Source: Bacteroidales bacterium
Lineage (GTDB): Bacteria; Bacteroidota; Bacteroidia; Bacteroidales; DTU049
NCBI GenBank assembly: GCA_016937255.1
Contig: JAFGWG010000038.1
Span: forward strand, 1-36,706
Length of the DNA stretch: 36,706 bases
Direction: 5' to 3'
Shown: positions 16,348 to 25,165 of the stretch, in pieces
Numbering within the stretch: position 1 is the stretch's first letter
Layout of the letters: every line of letters begins with the position of its first letter
The notes under the pieces: model-generated
Told to the model about the DNA's origin: nothing
The model's database searches: none
What the model saw: the letters and a program-made list of their open reading frames with translations, nothing else
Position numbers and translations under genes: made by a program

Positions 16348-17433
16348 ATGAATAAGCACGTATATTGTGTCATCATGGCTGGTGGTCTTGGAACACGTTT
16401 CTGGCCTATGAGTCGCACGATGAAGCCCAAACAATTTATTGATGTCCTTGGAGAAGGTAAAACGCTGATACAGCAAACGTTCGACAGGCTGAAGAAAATT
16501 TGCCCTATTGAAAATATTATTGTAGTGACCAATAATACTTATGCCGAAATTGTTCAGGAACAGCTTCCCGAATTATTACCAGACAATATTCTTCGCGAAC
16601 CCGCACGCAGAAATACTGCTCCATGCATAGCCTATGCAGCACATCGCATTTATAGCAAAGACGCTGATGCCATTATGGTGGTAAACCCTTCTGATCATTT
16701 AATTAGAAATGAAGAAGATTTTGTAAACACCATAAACACTAGTGTTGATGTTGCTGAAAAAGAAGACCGACTAATGACATTAGGCATTCTGCCTTCACGC
16801 CCAGATACTGGTTACGGCTATATTCAGTTTGTAGATTGTGACTCTGAAATCAACAATCTAAAAAAAGTTAAGACATTTACTGAAAAACCCCATCTGGAAC
16901 TCGCGGAAACATTCCTTAAAAGTGGTGATTTTCTCTGGAACTCAGGCATATTTATCTGGTCTGTTAAGGGTATAATTAGGGCAATGGACCAACATATGCC
17001 AGAAATGAACACCCTTTTTGCCAAAGGTGCAAACATATATGGAACAGGTGATGAGAGCGACTTTATTTACAATACCTATATGGTTTGTAAAAATATTTCC
17101 ATCGACTATGGAGTTATGGAAAAGGCCGATAATGTTTACGTTTTGGTTTCAGATTTTGGTTGGAGCGACCTCGGCACTTGGGGCTCACTGTATGAAAATC
17201 GTAGTCATGATAAAAACGGAAATGCCATCGTTGGGAAAAACGTAATGCTTTACGACACCAAAAATTGCATAGTACACATGCCAAAAGAGAAAATGGTTCT
17301 GCTTCAGGGATTAGATGATTATATTGTTGTTGAAGCCAATGATATTCTTTTGGTAGTTCGCAAAAAAGACGAACAAAATATCCGCAAATTCGTTAATGAT
17401 GTTATGATAGAAAAAGGTGAGCAATTCATTTAA
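16348..17433 (+). CDS. manC: Mannose-1-phosphate guanylyltransferase
   Basis: This cytosolic enzyme makes GDP-mannose from GTP and mannose-1-phosphate. It has 361 residues. The nucleotidyltransferase signature is [16 protein letters not shown] (about 7-22), with the activating lysine region TMKPKQF, the metal-site aspartate in NPSDHLI (about 112-118), GYGYIQF, the sugar-binding FTEKP (about 172-176), and DYGVMEKA. The short C-terminus lacks a phosphomannose isomerase domain, so it is the monofunctional type. GDP-mannose feeds GDP-fucose or mannosylated surface glycans; the polysaccharide cluster 9 kb away is a plausible user. The dnaJ-like gene follows 11 nt later. Confidence 0.93.
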   Translation: MNKHVYCVIMAGGLGTRFWPMSRTMKPKQFIDVLGEGKTLIQQTFDRLKKICPIENIIVVTNNTYAEIVQEQLPELLPDNILREPARRNTAPCIAYAAHRIYSKDADAIMVVNPSDHLIRNEEDFVNTINTSVDVAEKEDRLMTLGILPSRPDTGYGYIQFVDCDSEINNLKKVKTFTEKPHLELAETFLKSGDFLWNSGIFIWSVKGIIRAMDQHMPEMNTLFAKGANIYGTGDESDFIYNTYMVCKNISIDYGVMEKADNVYVLVSDFGWSDLGTWGSLYENRSHDKNGNAIVGKNVMLYDTKNCIVHMPKEKMVLLQGLDDYIVVEANDILLVVRKKDEQNIRKFVNDVMIEKGEQFI

Positions 17434-17444
17434 TATCAGCATCA

Positions 17445-18215
17445 TTGCCTAAATACTACGAAATACTTGGCGTTTCTGAAAGCGCAACTCCAAAAGAAAT
17501 TAAAGCCGCTTACCGCAGGCTTGCAAAAAAATACCATCCCGACCTGAACCCAGATAATCCACAGGCCGAGGAGATGTTTGTTAAAATTACAGAAGCACAT
17601 AATATGCTTCTTGATCCTAAGAAACAAAAAAAATCACAATCATATCGGCGCCAAACAGTAACTGAAGAAGACTTGCGAAACGCTGCTCGCGAACGTGCAA
17701 AAGCTTATGCAAAAATGCGTTATGCAGAATTTCAGCGACAATGCAACGCCTATGAAGCCACGCCAATGCATAAAATTCTCTGGCCAAAATGGGTGAATTT
17801 TCTTTTTATTGCTGCAGCTTTGATTTTTGTGGTTGATAATTTTTTACCGAAAGAACATCATCATTGCACTTTTGAATCGGTTAATAACAATCGGGTTCAT
17901 GCCTGTGATTATACATTTTTACAATCAGAATCACACCCAGAATTATCTATTGATCAAGAGAACGGAATGGTGGAATGCACTCCGATTTTTGGTTTTGTCA
18001 ACTCCTATTCCATTGATTTATATCCCGAATATGAGAGATTAAAACCTGCACGTTGCGAAACAGGATATATTTTTGTGCCCATTATCATTATTATACTCTC
18101 CATCATTGTCCTCCGCAATAAAACCAAAAAGTTTGAAAACAAACTCTTGATAAAAGCAGTAATGATCATTTGCACAATAAGCTATGGGCTTGCTATTATG
18201 GGGGCGTTTTTATAG
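17445..18215 (+). CDS. Membrane-anchored J-domain protein
   Basis: The N-terminal J-domain (residues 1-65) runs [20 protein letters not shown], then [15 protein letters not shown] with the HPD motif that stimulates Hsp70 ATPase. A basic linker follows, then hydrophobic segments at about 110-127 ([15 protein letters not shown]), 205-221 ([13 protein letters not shown]) and 236-255 ([19 protein letters not shown]). There is no G/F region, zinc finger or substrate domain, so this is a class III J-protein that probably recruits DnaK to the inner membrane. The start is TTG at 17445; the frame has a stop at 17418 and no ATG between. Co-transcription with manC is likely. The client is unknown. Confidence 0.85.
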   Translation: MPKYYEILGVSESATPKEIKAAYRRLAKKYHPDLNPDNPQAEEMFVKITEAHNMLLDPKKQKKSQSYRRQTVTEEDLRNAARERAKAYAKMRYAEFQRQCNAYEATPMHKILWPKWVNFLFIAAALIFVVDNFLPKEHHHCTFESVNNNRVHACDYTFLQSESHPELSIDQENGMVECTPIFGFVNSYSIDLYPEYERLKPARCETGYIFVPIIIIILSIIVLRNKTKKFENKLLIKAVMIICTISYGLAIMGAFL

Positions 18216-18333
18216 TATCTAAAACAACATGTATTTTAATATAAAACCTTTCAGGGGGGCTGGTAAAAATATATAACAGAGAGTAAAGGACTTGATATTA
18301 ATATGAGTTTTTAGTCTCTTTACCAAAAAAAAA

Positions 18334-18360
18334 GATACTGTCCCAAAAAGTGTGTAAAGT
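18334..18360 (+). mobile_element. Possible left end of an IS256-type insertion sequence (remnant)
   Basis: The segment around ACTGTCCCAAAAAGTGTGTA (18337-18356), followed by AAGT, resembles terminal inverted repeats of IS256-family elements, which often carry TGTGTAAA. It lies 43 bp before a start codon whose first residues look transposase-like. No matching right end was found within the next 500 bp, so only a fragment remains. Confidence 0.4.
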
Positions 18361-18381
18361 GAGTCATATTAAATTTGAAGT

Positions 18382-18726
18382 GTGAACTTTAAAATTAAAA
18401 AAATGGAAGACCTGCCCTTTACACGAGAGCAAGTTACAAGGATTTTGGAAAACATTGCAACAGAAGAGATTTTAACTTCTTCTACATTAAACGAAAAAGT
18501 TCTCTTTATAGAAATTTTTAATACTACAGGTTCAGTGATTTTACAAGAAAAATCAGACTTCTCAATTAAGAAAATTGATATTCGTTCATTAAATCCGGGA
18601 ATATATTATTTAAAAATCAATGGGCAGAAGCACCTGCGTTTTATTAAAAATGAATTAATAGACAGAGTGTTTTTTAGACACAGCGTTCAATTGTGCACAC
18701 CAATCCGAAAAGGAATTGCCTATTAG
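18382..18726 (+). pseudogene. Chimeric remnant: transposase N-terminus joined to a T9SS sorting domain
   Basis: Reading from GTG 18382 (or ATG 18403), the first roughly 25 residues (MEDLPFTREQVTRILENIAT) look like the N-terminus of an IS256-type transposase. From about residue 34 the sequence changes to the second half of a type A T9SS sorting domain: VLFIEIFNTTGSVILQ, IDIRSLNPGIYYLKINGQ, LRFIKN. The usual PNP motif at its start is missing. The frame reads past the normal FIK end into unrelated sequence (ELIDRVFFRHSVQ). A signal peptide is absent, so it cannot be a working T9SS cargo. Best explained by insertion and deletion inside a former surface protein gene; the transposase part is the less certain half. 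Confidence 0.55.
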
Positions 18727-18794
18727 GGTCATGGTCCACAAGGCGATGTACACAGAGTGTATAATTATATGCGTTTTGTGAGGAATAAATAGTC

Positions 18795-19193
18795 TTACAA
18801 AAACTTCTTCAGCATATCCATATTCAGCCCTTCGAAACCATCGCCAGGGATATTGCCGTCGGGGGTGAGTTTATCAATGATCAGCGGTAAAAATTGTGCA
18901 ATCATACCCAGTGCGCCGCCAAAATCCATCCCGTTTTTCTCTGCAAACATTTTTACTTTTTCTGAGCCTATTACTTTTTCAATTTGATTGGGCTCAGCCT
19001 TTTTGTTCTCGCCCTTGCCAACCCAAGATTCCATGAGGTCTCCCATGCCTTTTCCTCCAAACATTTCAGTAAGACTATTCAGCCCACCTTTTTCTCCGCC
19101 AATAAGATCGAGCATAGATCCAATTCCGCTACTGCTATTTGAACCAGATCCCGAACCGGAATCCATCATTTTCATTAAATCACCAATATCCAT
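18795..19193 (-). CDS. YidB/DUF937-like protein
   Basis: From the ATG at 19193 this encodes 132 residues. The N-terminus is Gly/Ser-rich (SGSGSGSNSSSGIGSML). The C-terminal half follows the YidB pattern: GDLMESWVGKGENKKAEPNQ, IEKVIGSEKVKMFAEKNGMD, then GMIAQFLPLIIDKLTPDG. Members are small cytoplasmic proteins of unsettled function; some DUF937 proteins have been implicated in envelope integrity. A TTG four codons upstream lies inside a TATTTTTG promoter element and was rejected. It is divergent from mutS2. Confidence 0.75.
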   Translation of the reverse strand: MDIGDLMKMMDSGSGSGSNSSSGIGSMLDLIGGEKGGLNSLTEMFGGKGMGDLMESWVGKGENKKAEPNQIEKVIGSEKVKMFAEKNGMDFGGALGMIAQFLPLIIDKLTPDGNIPGDGFEGLNMDMLKKFL

Positions 19194-19202
19194 TTTTTCT
19201 TT

Positions 19203-19210
19203 CAAAAATA
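19203..19210 (-). promoter_or_regulatory. -7 promoter element of the YidB-like gene
   Basis: On the minus strand TATTTTTG (19210-19203) matches TAnnTTTG and ends 9 nt before the ATG at 19193. A -33 element is not evident. Confidence 0.4.
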
Positions 19211-19364
19211 CGAAGAAATTTGCTTCCGTATTCTTTTTCTCTTGCTTTTTATAAGAACCTCAATGAGCAAAACTGACTAACTATAATTTAATACTAGCTA
19301 AAGTATACCTTCTTGAGAATAGTCACATTCCTTATCCTTCCGTATAAATTCCGCCAAATAGCTA

Positions 19365-19372
19365 TATCTTTG
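19365..19372 (+). promoter_or_regulatory. -7 promoter element of mutS2, 5 nt before the ATG
   Basis: TATCTTTG matches TAnnTTTG and is followed by only 5 nt before the ATG at 19378, so transcription would start at or next to the start codon (leaderless mRNA). No -33 TTTG at the standard distance. Confidence 0.45.
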
Positions 19373-19377
19373 CACCA

Positions 19378-21768
19378 ATGTTATCATACTCTGATATAGA
19401 ACAGGCTTTAGGCTTTAATGAAATTCGCAGACAACTGTTGGATAAATGTCATACCCCATTTGGGAAAGAAATGGCCGGGGAAGATTTCTTTATGCAGAAT
19501 GCTGATTCGATTTTGCCAAAAATGCATCAAACGGCAGAGATAAAATATATTTTGGAGTTTGGGGGTGGTATCCCGGCATTGGCACACGAAGATATTCGCC
19601 AGGAAATTGATCGCATTAAAACTCCCGGCACAGCAATAGAGATTGAAAGCCTCATCGATATAGCTTTTATTATTTCATCCGTTCATAAGCTAAAAAAGAT
19701 TTTCGCAAAGCACAGCGATCATTGTCCCATAATAAATGATCTCTGCGAGGAACATGCATATACCTTTTCCCTTTCCGAAAAAATCAATGGAATCATTGAT
19801 GAAAACGGGGGTGTTCGAAGCAATGCTTCTGAAAAATTGGCAGAAATCAGGAAAGAAATTGAACGACAACGCAAGAAAATTGAGAAAAACATTTATGGAA
19901 TACTTAAAAGCCTTAAAGATAAAGGCGTTGTTGAAGAAGATATTAACCTCAGTATTCGAAGTGGCCGCCTTGTTATTCCTCTCCCTGCTGCTAAAAAGCG
20001 AATTATTAAAGGTGTTGTTATTGATGAATCTTCAACTGGTCAAACTGCATTTGTTGAACCTATAGAGATTTTCGAGCTCAATAATTCTATTCAGGATTTA
20101 GAGCATGAAGAAAAAAACGAAATTAAACGCATTTTAATTTCCCTCACTAACGAAATAAGACCATTAAGTGCTGAAATTCTAACAAACGCAGAGTTTCTTG
20201 GCATAATCGATTTTATAAAAGGAAAGGCTTCATTGGCATTGGAGCAAAATGCAAATATTGTCACTTATTCTAAACAACAACAGTTTTCACTGGTTGCAGC
20301 CCGCCACCCTGTTTTGGAAGCAAGTCTTAGAAAACAAGGTAAATACATTGTGCCTCTAACCCTTGAACTGAATCCAGATGAACGCATCATGATCATCAGT
20401 GGCCCCAATGCAGGAGGAAAATCGGTTGCCATGAAAACAGCAGGGCTTATGCAGTATATGTTTCAATGTGGCTTTCTGATTCCAGCCGGTGAAGGTTCGA
20501 TTCTTTTTACTTTCGATAAAATTTTCTGCGATATTGGCGATCAACAAAGCATTGAAAACGACCTTTCTACCTATTCTTCGCATTTGTTTAACATGAAAAA
20601 CTTTTTAGAAAATGCAGGAAATGAAAGTCTTGTTCTTATTGATGAATTTGGAAGCGGAACAGAACCGGAAAGTGGTGCTGCCATAGCGGAGGCTGTTCTC
20701 AACGGACTCAATAAAAAAAGTGTTTTTGGTATTATCACAACACACTATTTTAACCTGAAAATGTTTGCTTCAAACAATGATGGTCTTGTAAATGCGGCCA
20801 TGCTTTTTGATAATGCACTTCTACGTCCTCAATATATTTTGAAAAGCGGCAAACCCGGTAGTAGTTTTGCGCTGGAGATTGCCTCGTCTATTGGGTTACC
20901 CCAAGATATTCTGAATGCAGCAGGCGAAAATATCGGTCAAGGTCGTATTGAAATGGAAAAGATGGTTCAGGATCTTGAAAACGAAAAAGTAAAGCTGGAA
21001 GATCGTCGCAAAGAACTTTCGCTTGCCGAAGATTTTGTGAATGAATTGATTCAGAAATATGAAAATCTAAACAAAAGTATTCTCGATAAAAGAGATCGTA
21101 TTATTCGCAAAGCCGAGCTTGAAGCTGAAACAAAGCTCGACGAAGCCAACGCCTTGATTGAAAAAACCATAAGAGACATTAAAGAATCGGGTGCAGAGCA
21201 GCAAAAGAGCAAGAAAATCAGGAAAGATTTTGATAAAGAGAAACTCAATATTGCCAGAGAGAATTATAAAGCACTGGAACAGCTTCCATTGAAAAAAAGC
21301 AGTAAAATAGACGAAAAACCTATCATTCCTTCACAAATAGGCGATATTGTTCGCCTTGAAAATGGACACGATGAGGGTGAAATAATAGAAATAAAAGGCA
21401 AAAAGGCAAAAGTTCTTTTCAGCCATGCGCAACTTGAAATTGCCCTAGAAAAACTGATAAAAATTGATCCTAAAAAAGAGAAAAAAAGTTCTCCCAAAGC
21501 AAAAATGATAATAGAAGAAAAAACACTTTGCACCACCCTCGATCTTAGAGGCAAGCGTGCGGATGAAGCATTAATAGAACTCGATAAATATATTGACCAA
21601 GCCCTTCTATTAGGCATGCATTCTTTCTCAATACTACATGGCAAAGGCCAAGGAATATTGCGAAAAATAATCCGTGATCAACTTAGTGATTATCGTGAAA
21701 TATTGAGATTTGAAGATGCCCCTTCTGATGCAGGAGGAGAGGGCATTACTGTTGTAAAAATTCTTTAA
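19378..21768 (+). CDS. mutS2: MutS2-family DNA/ribosome-associated ATPase
   Basis: This 796-residue protein lacks the MutS mismatch-recognition domain, starting directly with the core/clamp region. The ABC-type ATPase has Walker A ISGPNAGGKSVAMKT (about 340-354) and Walker B LVLIDEFGSGTEPESGAAIAE (about 418-438; signature and aspartate). A long charged coiled coil spans about 520-640, a KOW-like segment GDIVRLENGHDEGEI follows at about 650, and the C-terminal Smr domain runs from about 720: LDLRGKRADEALIELD and ILHGKGQGILRK. MutS2 acts in suppression of recombination and in rescue of collided ribosomes, with Smr as the nuclease or binding part. It is complete and monocistronic, convergent with ppk2. 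Confidence 0.95.
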   Translation: MLSYSDIEQALGFNEIRRQLLDKCHTPFGKEMAGEDFFMQNADSILPKMHQTAEIKYILEFGGGIPALAHEDIRQEIDRIKTPGTAIEIESLIDIAFIISSVHKLKKIFAKHSDHCPIINDLCEEHAYTFSLSEKINGIIDENGGVRSNASEKLAEIRKEIERQRKKIEKNIYGILKSLKDKGVVEEDINLSIRSGRLVIPLPAAKKRIIKGVVIDESSTGQTAFVEPIEIFELNNSIQDLEHEEKNEIKRILISLTNEIRPLSAEILTNAEFLGIIDFIKGKASLALEQNANIVTYSKQQQFSLVAARHPVLEASLRKQGKYIVPLTLELNPDERIMIISGPNAGGKSVAMKTAGLMQYMFQCGFLIPAGEGSILFTFDKIFCDIGDQQSIENDLSTYSSHLFNMKNFLENAGNESLVLIDEFGSGTEPESGAAIAEAVLNGLNKKSVFGIITTHYFNLKMFASNNDGLVNAAMLFDNALLRPQYILKSGKPGSSFALEIASSIGLPQDILNAAGENIGQGRIEMEKMVQDLENEKVKLEDRRKELSLAEDFVNELIQKYENLNKSILDKRDRIIRKAELEAETKLDEANALIEKTIRDIKESGAEQQKSKKIRKDFDKEKLNIARENYKALEQLPLKKSSKIDEKPIIPSQIGDIVRLENGHDEGEIIEIKGKKAKVLFSHAQLEIALEKLIKIDPKKEKKSSPKAKMIIEEKTLCTTLDLRGKRADEALIELDKYIDQALLLGMHSFSILHGKGQGILRKIIRDQLSDYREILRFEDAPSDAGGEGITVVKIL

Positions 21769-21815
21769 TTACAAAAAATCGATCATTCCATTAATAATCA
21801 AACACTTACCGCTCG

Positions 21816-22622
21816 CTACTTTTTAATATTCAACATGCTCATACGTTCAACCAAAGCATTTTCAGCTTCCCTGCGATTTTCTTCTTTGCTAAAATAGCCT
21901 TCCGGATACTTCATGTTAAGACTTTCAAGCTTTTCCACAATCTCCTTCGATATTAAATAATTCCTATACCACTTATTATCGGCAGGAATAATGGTCCAGG
22001 GAATTTCAGCGCTACATTTATCAAAGATTTTCTCGTAAACTTTTTGATAATCATCCCATCGTTGTGATTCGGATAAATCAGAAGGATCGTATTTCCAATA
22101 TTTATCTGGCCTTGTTAAGCGACGCTGAAAACGCTCCACCTGTTCTTCTTTCGAAATATGCAGAAAGAACTTAAAAATAATCGTGTTTTGATCTTGCAAC
22201 ATATGTTCAAAAGCATTGATATAATCGTATCTGCGTTTGAGTTTGTCCTCAGGAACATAACCATGCACTTCCGGCACCAAAATATCCTCATAATGTGAGC
22301 GATTGAAAATATGAATTTGCCCATAAGGAGGTGTGTGTTTGTGTATTCGTCGCAGAAAGTCGTAGGTATATTCTGTTGTTGTAGGTTTTTTAAATGGTTT
22401 TACACGAACACCCATGGGGTTAATCTCCCCAAAAACATGCTTCACAGTGCTATCTTTTCCCGAGGCATCCATGCCCTGAAGAATAATTAAAACACTACGT
22501 TTGTTTTCAGCATATAAAAGACATTGCAATGCTTGAAGCTTTTCAATGTTTTGATCAAAGGCCACTTTGATTTGGTCTTTTTTTGCTGATTTTGGAGCTT
22601 TCGGTGATTGTTTTTCCAGCAT
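21816..22622 (-). CDS. ppk2: Polyphosphate kinase 2 family protein
   Basis: This 268-residue PPK2 transfers phosphate between polyphosphate and nucleotides. Walker A is GMDASGKDSTVKHVFGEINP (about 49-68), the lid region has RSHYEDILVPEVHGYVP, and Walker B-like IIFKFFLHISKEEQ is followed by RPDKYWKYDPSDL and WTIIPADNKWYRN. One PPK2 domain with this length and motif set resembles class III enzymes, which can phosphorylate both AMP and ADP; class assignment is tentative. It lies 19 nt after yihY, so it may be the last gene of the DUF4783-nadC-yihY-ppk2 unit. Confidence 0.9.
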   Translation of the reverse strand: MLEKQSPKAPKSAKKDQIKVAFDQNIEKLQALQCLLYAENKRSVLIILQGMDASGKDSTVKHVFGEINPMGVRVKPFKKPTTTEYTYDFLRRIHKHTPPYGQIHIFNRSHYEDILVPEVHGYVPEDKLKRRYDYINAFEHMLQDQNTIIFKFFLHISKEEQVERFQRRLTRPDKYWKYDPSDLSESQRWDDYQKVYEKIFDKCSAEIPWTIIPADNKWYRNYLISKEIVEKLESLNMKYPEGYFSKEENRREAENALVERMSMLNIKK

Positions 22623-22641
22623 ACTTAAATATTTACGCTAA

Positions 22642-23622
22642 TTACTTAATTTCTTTTGAGAATTCGGCTTCTAATGCCGGATACTTTTCAACATCTTTGC
22701 CTCCAAAATAAATGGCTGCATTAATCTCAAAACCAATGAGAAAGATATTTGAGATGATAAATAGAAAAAGCATCATTATAAATAATGCTGATATTCCACC
22801 ATATACAACCCGATAATTACTGAAATGCTGAATGAAATAATCAAACCCCATGAAAGCAAAAAGAGAAATTAATGCTGCAAGCAGTGCACCTGGAGTAAAT
22901 ATTCTGAATTTCGATTTTCTCGAAGGTGCCAGGAAGTATAAAACCGATAGAAAATTCAGCAGAACCAGATAAAAAACCATCCATTTTGTGGTTTGGAACA
23001 TATTACCAGTCCAATATCCGCTTAAAATATTCTTCTGTTCTAGCCAATCCATAACATACTGATTAAATAGAAAAACCAACATAGCCAATGCAACAATAAT
23101 AAGTGATATAACCACCATAAGAAAAGCTACGGAAAACTGCCGCCAAAGCGGACGACTTTCTCTAATATGGTATGTTTGATTAAATATCTGCATACTTGCC
23201 CGCATACCATTTACGGCAAAATACAATGAGGCCATTGCAATTACTGATAAGATACCGCTACTGGCGGTTTGTCCTGCGGCACTTGAAATAGGCTGAGTTA
23301 CCGATCCAAAAATTTCGTGGGGTAAAAATGCCGACAACATAGAAAACAGTAAATGCCTAGTATCGACTGGCAACATTATGGGTAAAGCAATATTCAAAAC
23401 AATAAGACCGGGAATAGCTGCCAACAAAAACTTAAAAGCAAGAGCCGATGCCCTCATTCCCATTAAAGAGTTTTTGAACCCTTCCTGCATCACTTTCATT
23501 ACAAAACTGATGTTTTTGCCATTTGCACCAGGGAAAGAACGGGTTTCCACAAAAACCTTAATTCGGCGATATATGTGGGTTCGCTGATAAAAGGGTCTTC
23601 TATTTTTTTTTCTTTTAGTCAA
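22642..23622 (-). CDS. YihY/BrkB-family inner-membrane protein
   Basis: This 326-residue protein has a basic N-terminus (KRKKNRRPFYQRTHIYRRIK) and about six membrane segments, for example ALAFKFLLAAIPGLIVLNIA, FSVAFLMVVISLIIVALAML and ISALFIMMLFLFIISNIFLI. The conserved polar stretch FEINAAIYFGG is near the end. Once called 'RNase BN', the family is an uncharacterised transporter-like group. The only usable start is TTG at 23622, because an in-frame stop lies three codons upstream and the next Met is about residue 42. The TTG overlaps the nadC stop by 8 nt, which suggests translational coupling. Confidence 0.85.
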   Translation of the reverse strand: MTKRKKNRRPFYQRTHIYRRIKVFVETRSFPGANGKNISFVMKVMQEGFKNSLMGMRASALAFKFLLAAIPGLIVLNIALPIMLPVDTRHLLFSMLSAFLPHEIFGSVTQPISSAAGQTASSGILSVIAMASLYFAVNGMRASMQIFNQTYHIRESRPLWRQFSVAFLMVVISLIIVALAMLVFLFNQYVMDWLEQKNILSGYWTGNMFQTTKWMVFYLVLLNFLSVLYFLAPSRKSKFRIFTPGALLAALISLFAFMGFDYFIQHFSNYRVVYGGISALFIMMLFLFIISNIFLIGFEINAAIYFGGKDVEKYPALEAEFSKEIK

Positions 23623-24463
23623 TCGCTTTCAAACTTAAATCCATGCTTTTTATATGATGAGTAAGCGCTCCAGATGAAATATAATCAACACCTGCGTCTG
23701 CATATGCGCGCACATTTTCCAGAGTAATACCACCGCTGGCTTCAGTTTCCAGTTTTCCATTGATAATAGCTACTGCTTCCTTGATTTTCTCAGGTGTAAA
23801 ATTATCCAGCATAACACGTTGCACACCTCCCACTTCAAGAACTATTTCTAATTCTTTAATGGAACGAACTTCAATTTCAATATTAAGATCTAGTTTTTTT
23901 GCCTTAAGATATGCCTTGGTTTTCTCAATTGCTTTTTGAATTCCACCGGCAAAATCAACATGATTATCCTTAATCATTATCATGTCGTATAAACCAAATC
24001 GATGGTTTTCTCCCCCTCCGATTTTTACAGCAGCCTTTTCCAGCTCGCGTAGCAAAGGAGTAGTTTTTCGTGTGTCGAGCACCTTGCATTTTGTGCCTTC
24101 CAATAAAGACGTCATTTTATTGGTCCGCGTAGCAATTCCACTCATTCGCTGCATGAAATTCAACACAAGACGCTCGCACGACAATAATGAAATGACCTTG
24201 CCTTCTGCAAAAAAAGCAATATCTCCGGGTTTCACTTTTACACCATCGTTCAAAATCATTTGAATACTGATTTCAGGATCAAAGTGATAATAAATTTGAC
24301 GTGCTAAATCACAGCCGGCCAAAACACCTTCTTCTTTCACATAAAGGGCTACTTTGCCACGGCGATTTTCATCAATAGTACTTAAAGAAGTATGATCTCC
24401 GTCGCCAAGGTCTTCTTTTAGAGCCAGATCAATAATCTGGTCAATGCTCAATCCGTATTTCAT
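23615..24463 (-). CDS. nadC: Nicotinate-nucleotide pyrophosphorylase (quinolinate phosphoribosyltransferase)
   Basis: This 282-residue enzyme converts quinolinate and PRPP to nicotinate mononucleotide, CO2 and PPi in de novo NAD synthesis. Motifs are EDLGDGDHTS (about 17-26), NFMQRMSGIATRT (about 101-113), DTRKTTPLLRELEKAAV (about 127-143), GGGENHRFGLYDMIMIKDNH (about 146-165), VEVR-like IEIEVRSIKELE, MLDNFTPE and EASGGITLENVRAYA. All active-site basic residues are present. It lies between the DUF4783 gene and yihY, a neighbourhood that recurs in Bacteroidota. Confidence 0.96.
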   Translation of the reverse strand: MKYGLSIDQIIDLALKEDLGDGDHTSLSTIDENRRGKVALYVKEEGVLAGCDLARQIYYHFDPEISIQMILNDGVKVKPGDIAFFAEGKVISLLSCERLVLNFMQRMSGIATRTNKMTSLLEGTKCKVLDTRKTTPLLRELEKAAVKIGGGENHRFGLYDMIMIKDNHVDFAGGIQKAIEKTKAYLKAKKLDLNIEIEVRSIKELEIVLEVGGVQRVMLDNFTPEKIKEAVAIINGKLETEASGGITLENVRAYADAGVDYISSGALTHHIKSMDLSLKAID

Positions 24464-24533
24464 TTAAAAAGAGTTTCATTAAAACCTAAGAGCAAACTTA
24501 AAAAAACTTATTCTTATTGCCTGAATTAAAGAA

Positions 24534-24944
24534 TTATTTTTCTTCAAATTTAAGAATATGAAGCATAAACCCTGTATCAGCCTTGCGAATAAGATAATAG
24601 GTTTTAAATGTGTTGGGACCGGAAACATAAGATCCGATGGCATATAAGCTATAGGCAGCAGATTTACCTTCGGCAGTAATGGTAAATGAATCCGGGGGAT
24701 ACGATTCGAAAAAATCGCGCATAATCATTTCCGCTTGGGTCTTGCTATAAGATCCTTTCTTTCCTGGAACACTCAGCTCAATGGTAGAGGCAAACCAATT
24801 GGCCAATTTGGAGGCATTCCCTTCACGGATGGCAGAAGCAATGTCTTCGCCTGCATCGGCGATGTTCAAATTCAGTGTGTCTTCGTTAGAGGCATAAACG
24901 GATAAACTAAATACTGAAATCAATATGACAATTATGGTGCGCAT
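24534..24944 (-). CDS. DUF4783 periplasmic protein
   Basis: From the ATG at 24944 this encodes 136 residues with a signal peptide (MRTIIVILISVFSLSVYAS). The mature part is a small alpha+beta fold of NTF2-like appearance: IADAGEDIASAIREGNASKL, WFASTIELSVPGKKGSYSKT, MIMRDFFESYPPDSF, and a final FMLHILKFEEK. This matches the DUF4783 family found next to nadC and rlmH in Bacteroidota. Function is unknown. An upstream in-frame start (24971) would place an odd basic extension before the signal peptide and was rejected. First gene of the nadC unit, 70 nt upstream of nadC. Confidence 0.82.
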   Translation of the reverse strand: MRTIIVILISVFSLSVYASNEDTLNLNIADAGEDIASAIREGNASKLANWFASTIELSVPGKKGSYSKTQAEMIMRDFFESYPPDSFTITAEGKSAAYSLYAIGSYVSGPNTFKTYYLIRKADTGFMLHILKFEEK

Positions 24945-24980
24945 TTTTTCTCTTTTTCGCAAAAACTGCAATTATTAAGC

Positions 24981-24988
24981 CAAAGTTA
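24981..24988 (-). promoter_or_regulatory. -7 promoter element of the DUF4783-nadC unit
   Basis: On the minus strand TAACTTTG (24988-24981) matches TAnnTTTG, 36 nt before the ATG at 24944. The -33 region is poor. Confidence 0.4.
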
Positions 24989-25152
24989 CGACTATTTTAC
25001 TATATCGAACTAGGAAAGTGGATTTGGGAGACATGATTGGATTGGATATTTTCATTTGATACTTGAGTTTTACCCGCTTCTGCAACACTTTAGTTTTCAA
25101 AATATTACGCACTTAAACTCTCTTGCGAACAAGGCCTGACTGATTAAATGAT

Positions 25153-25160
25153 TATCTTTG
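25153..25160 (+). promoter_or_regulatory. -7 promoter element of rlmH, 5 nt before the ATG
   Basis: TATCTTTG matches TAnnTTTG and leaves 5 nt before the ATG at 25166. It overlaps the codons after an upstream ATG (25148), which argues for 25166 as the start and for a leaderless or nearly leaderless mRNA. Confidence 0.5.
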
Positions 25161-25165
25161 CTTTC

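Noticed and set aside
18283-18323. Hairpin GTAAAG-GACT / AGTC-T-CTTTAC as a terminator of the J-domain gene
   Set aside because: The stem is real, but it is followed by an A-run, not a T-run, on the plus strand, and no convergent gene would use it in the other direction.
18660-18790. Right end of the insertion sequence remnant
   Set aside because: No inverted copy of the TGTCCCAAAAAGTGTGTA end was found; similar words such as agacaca are too short.
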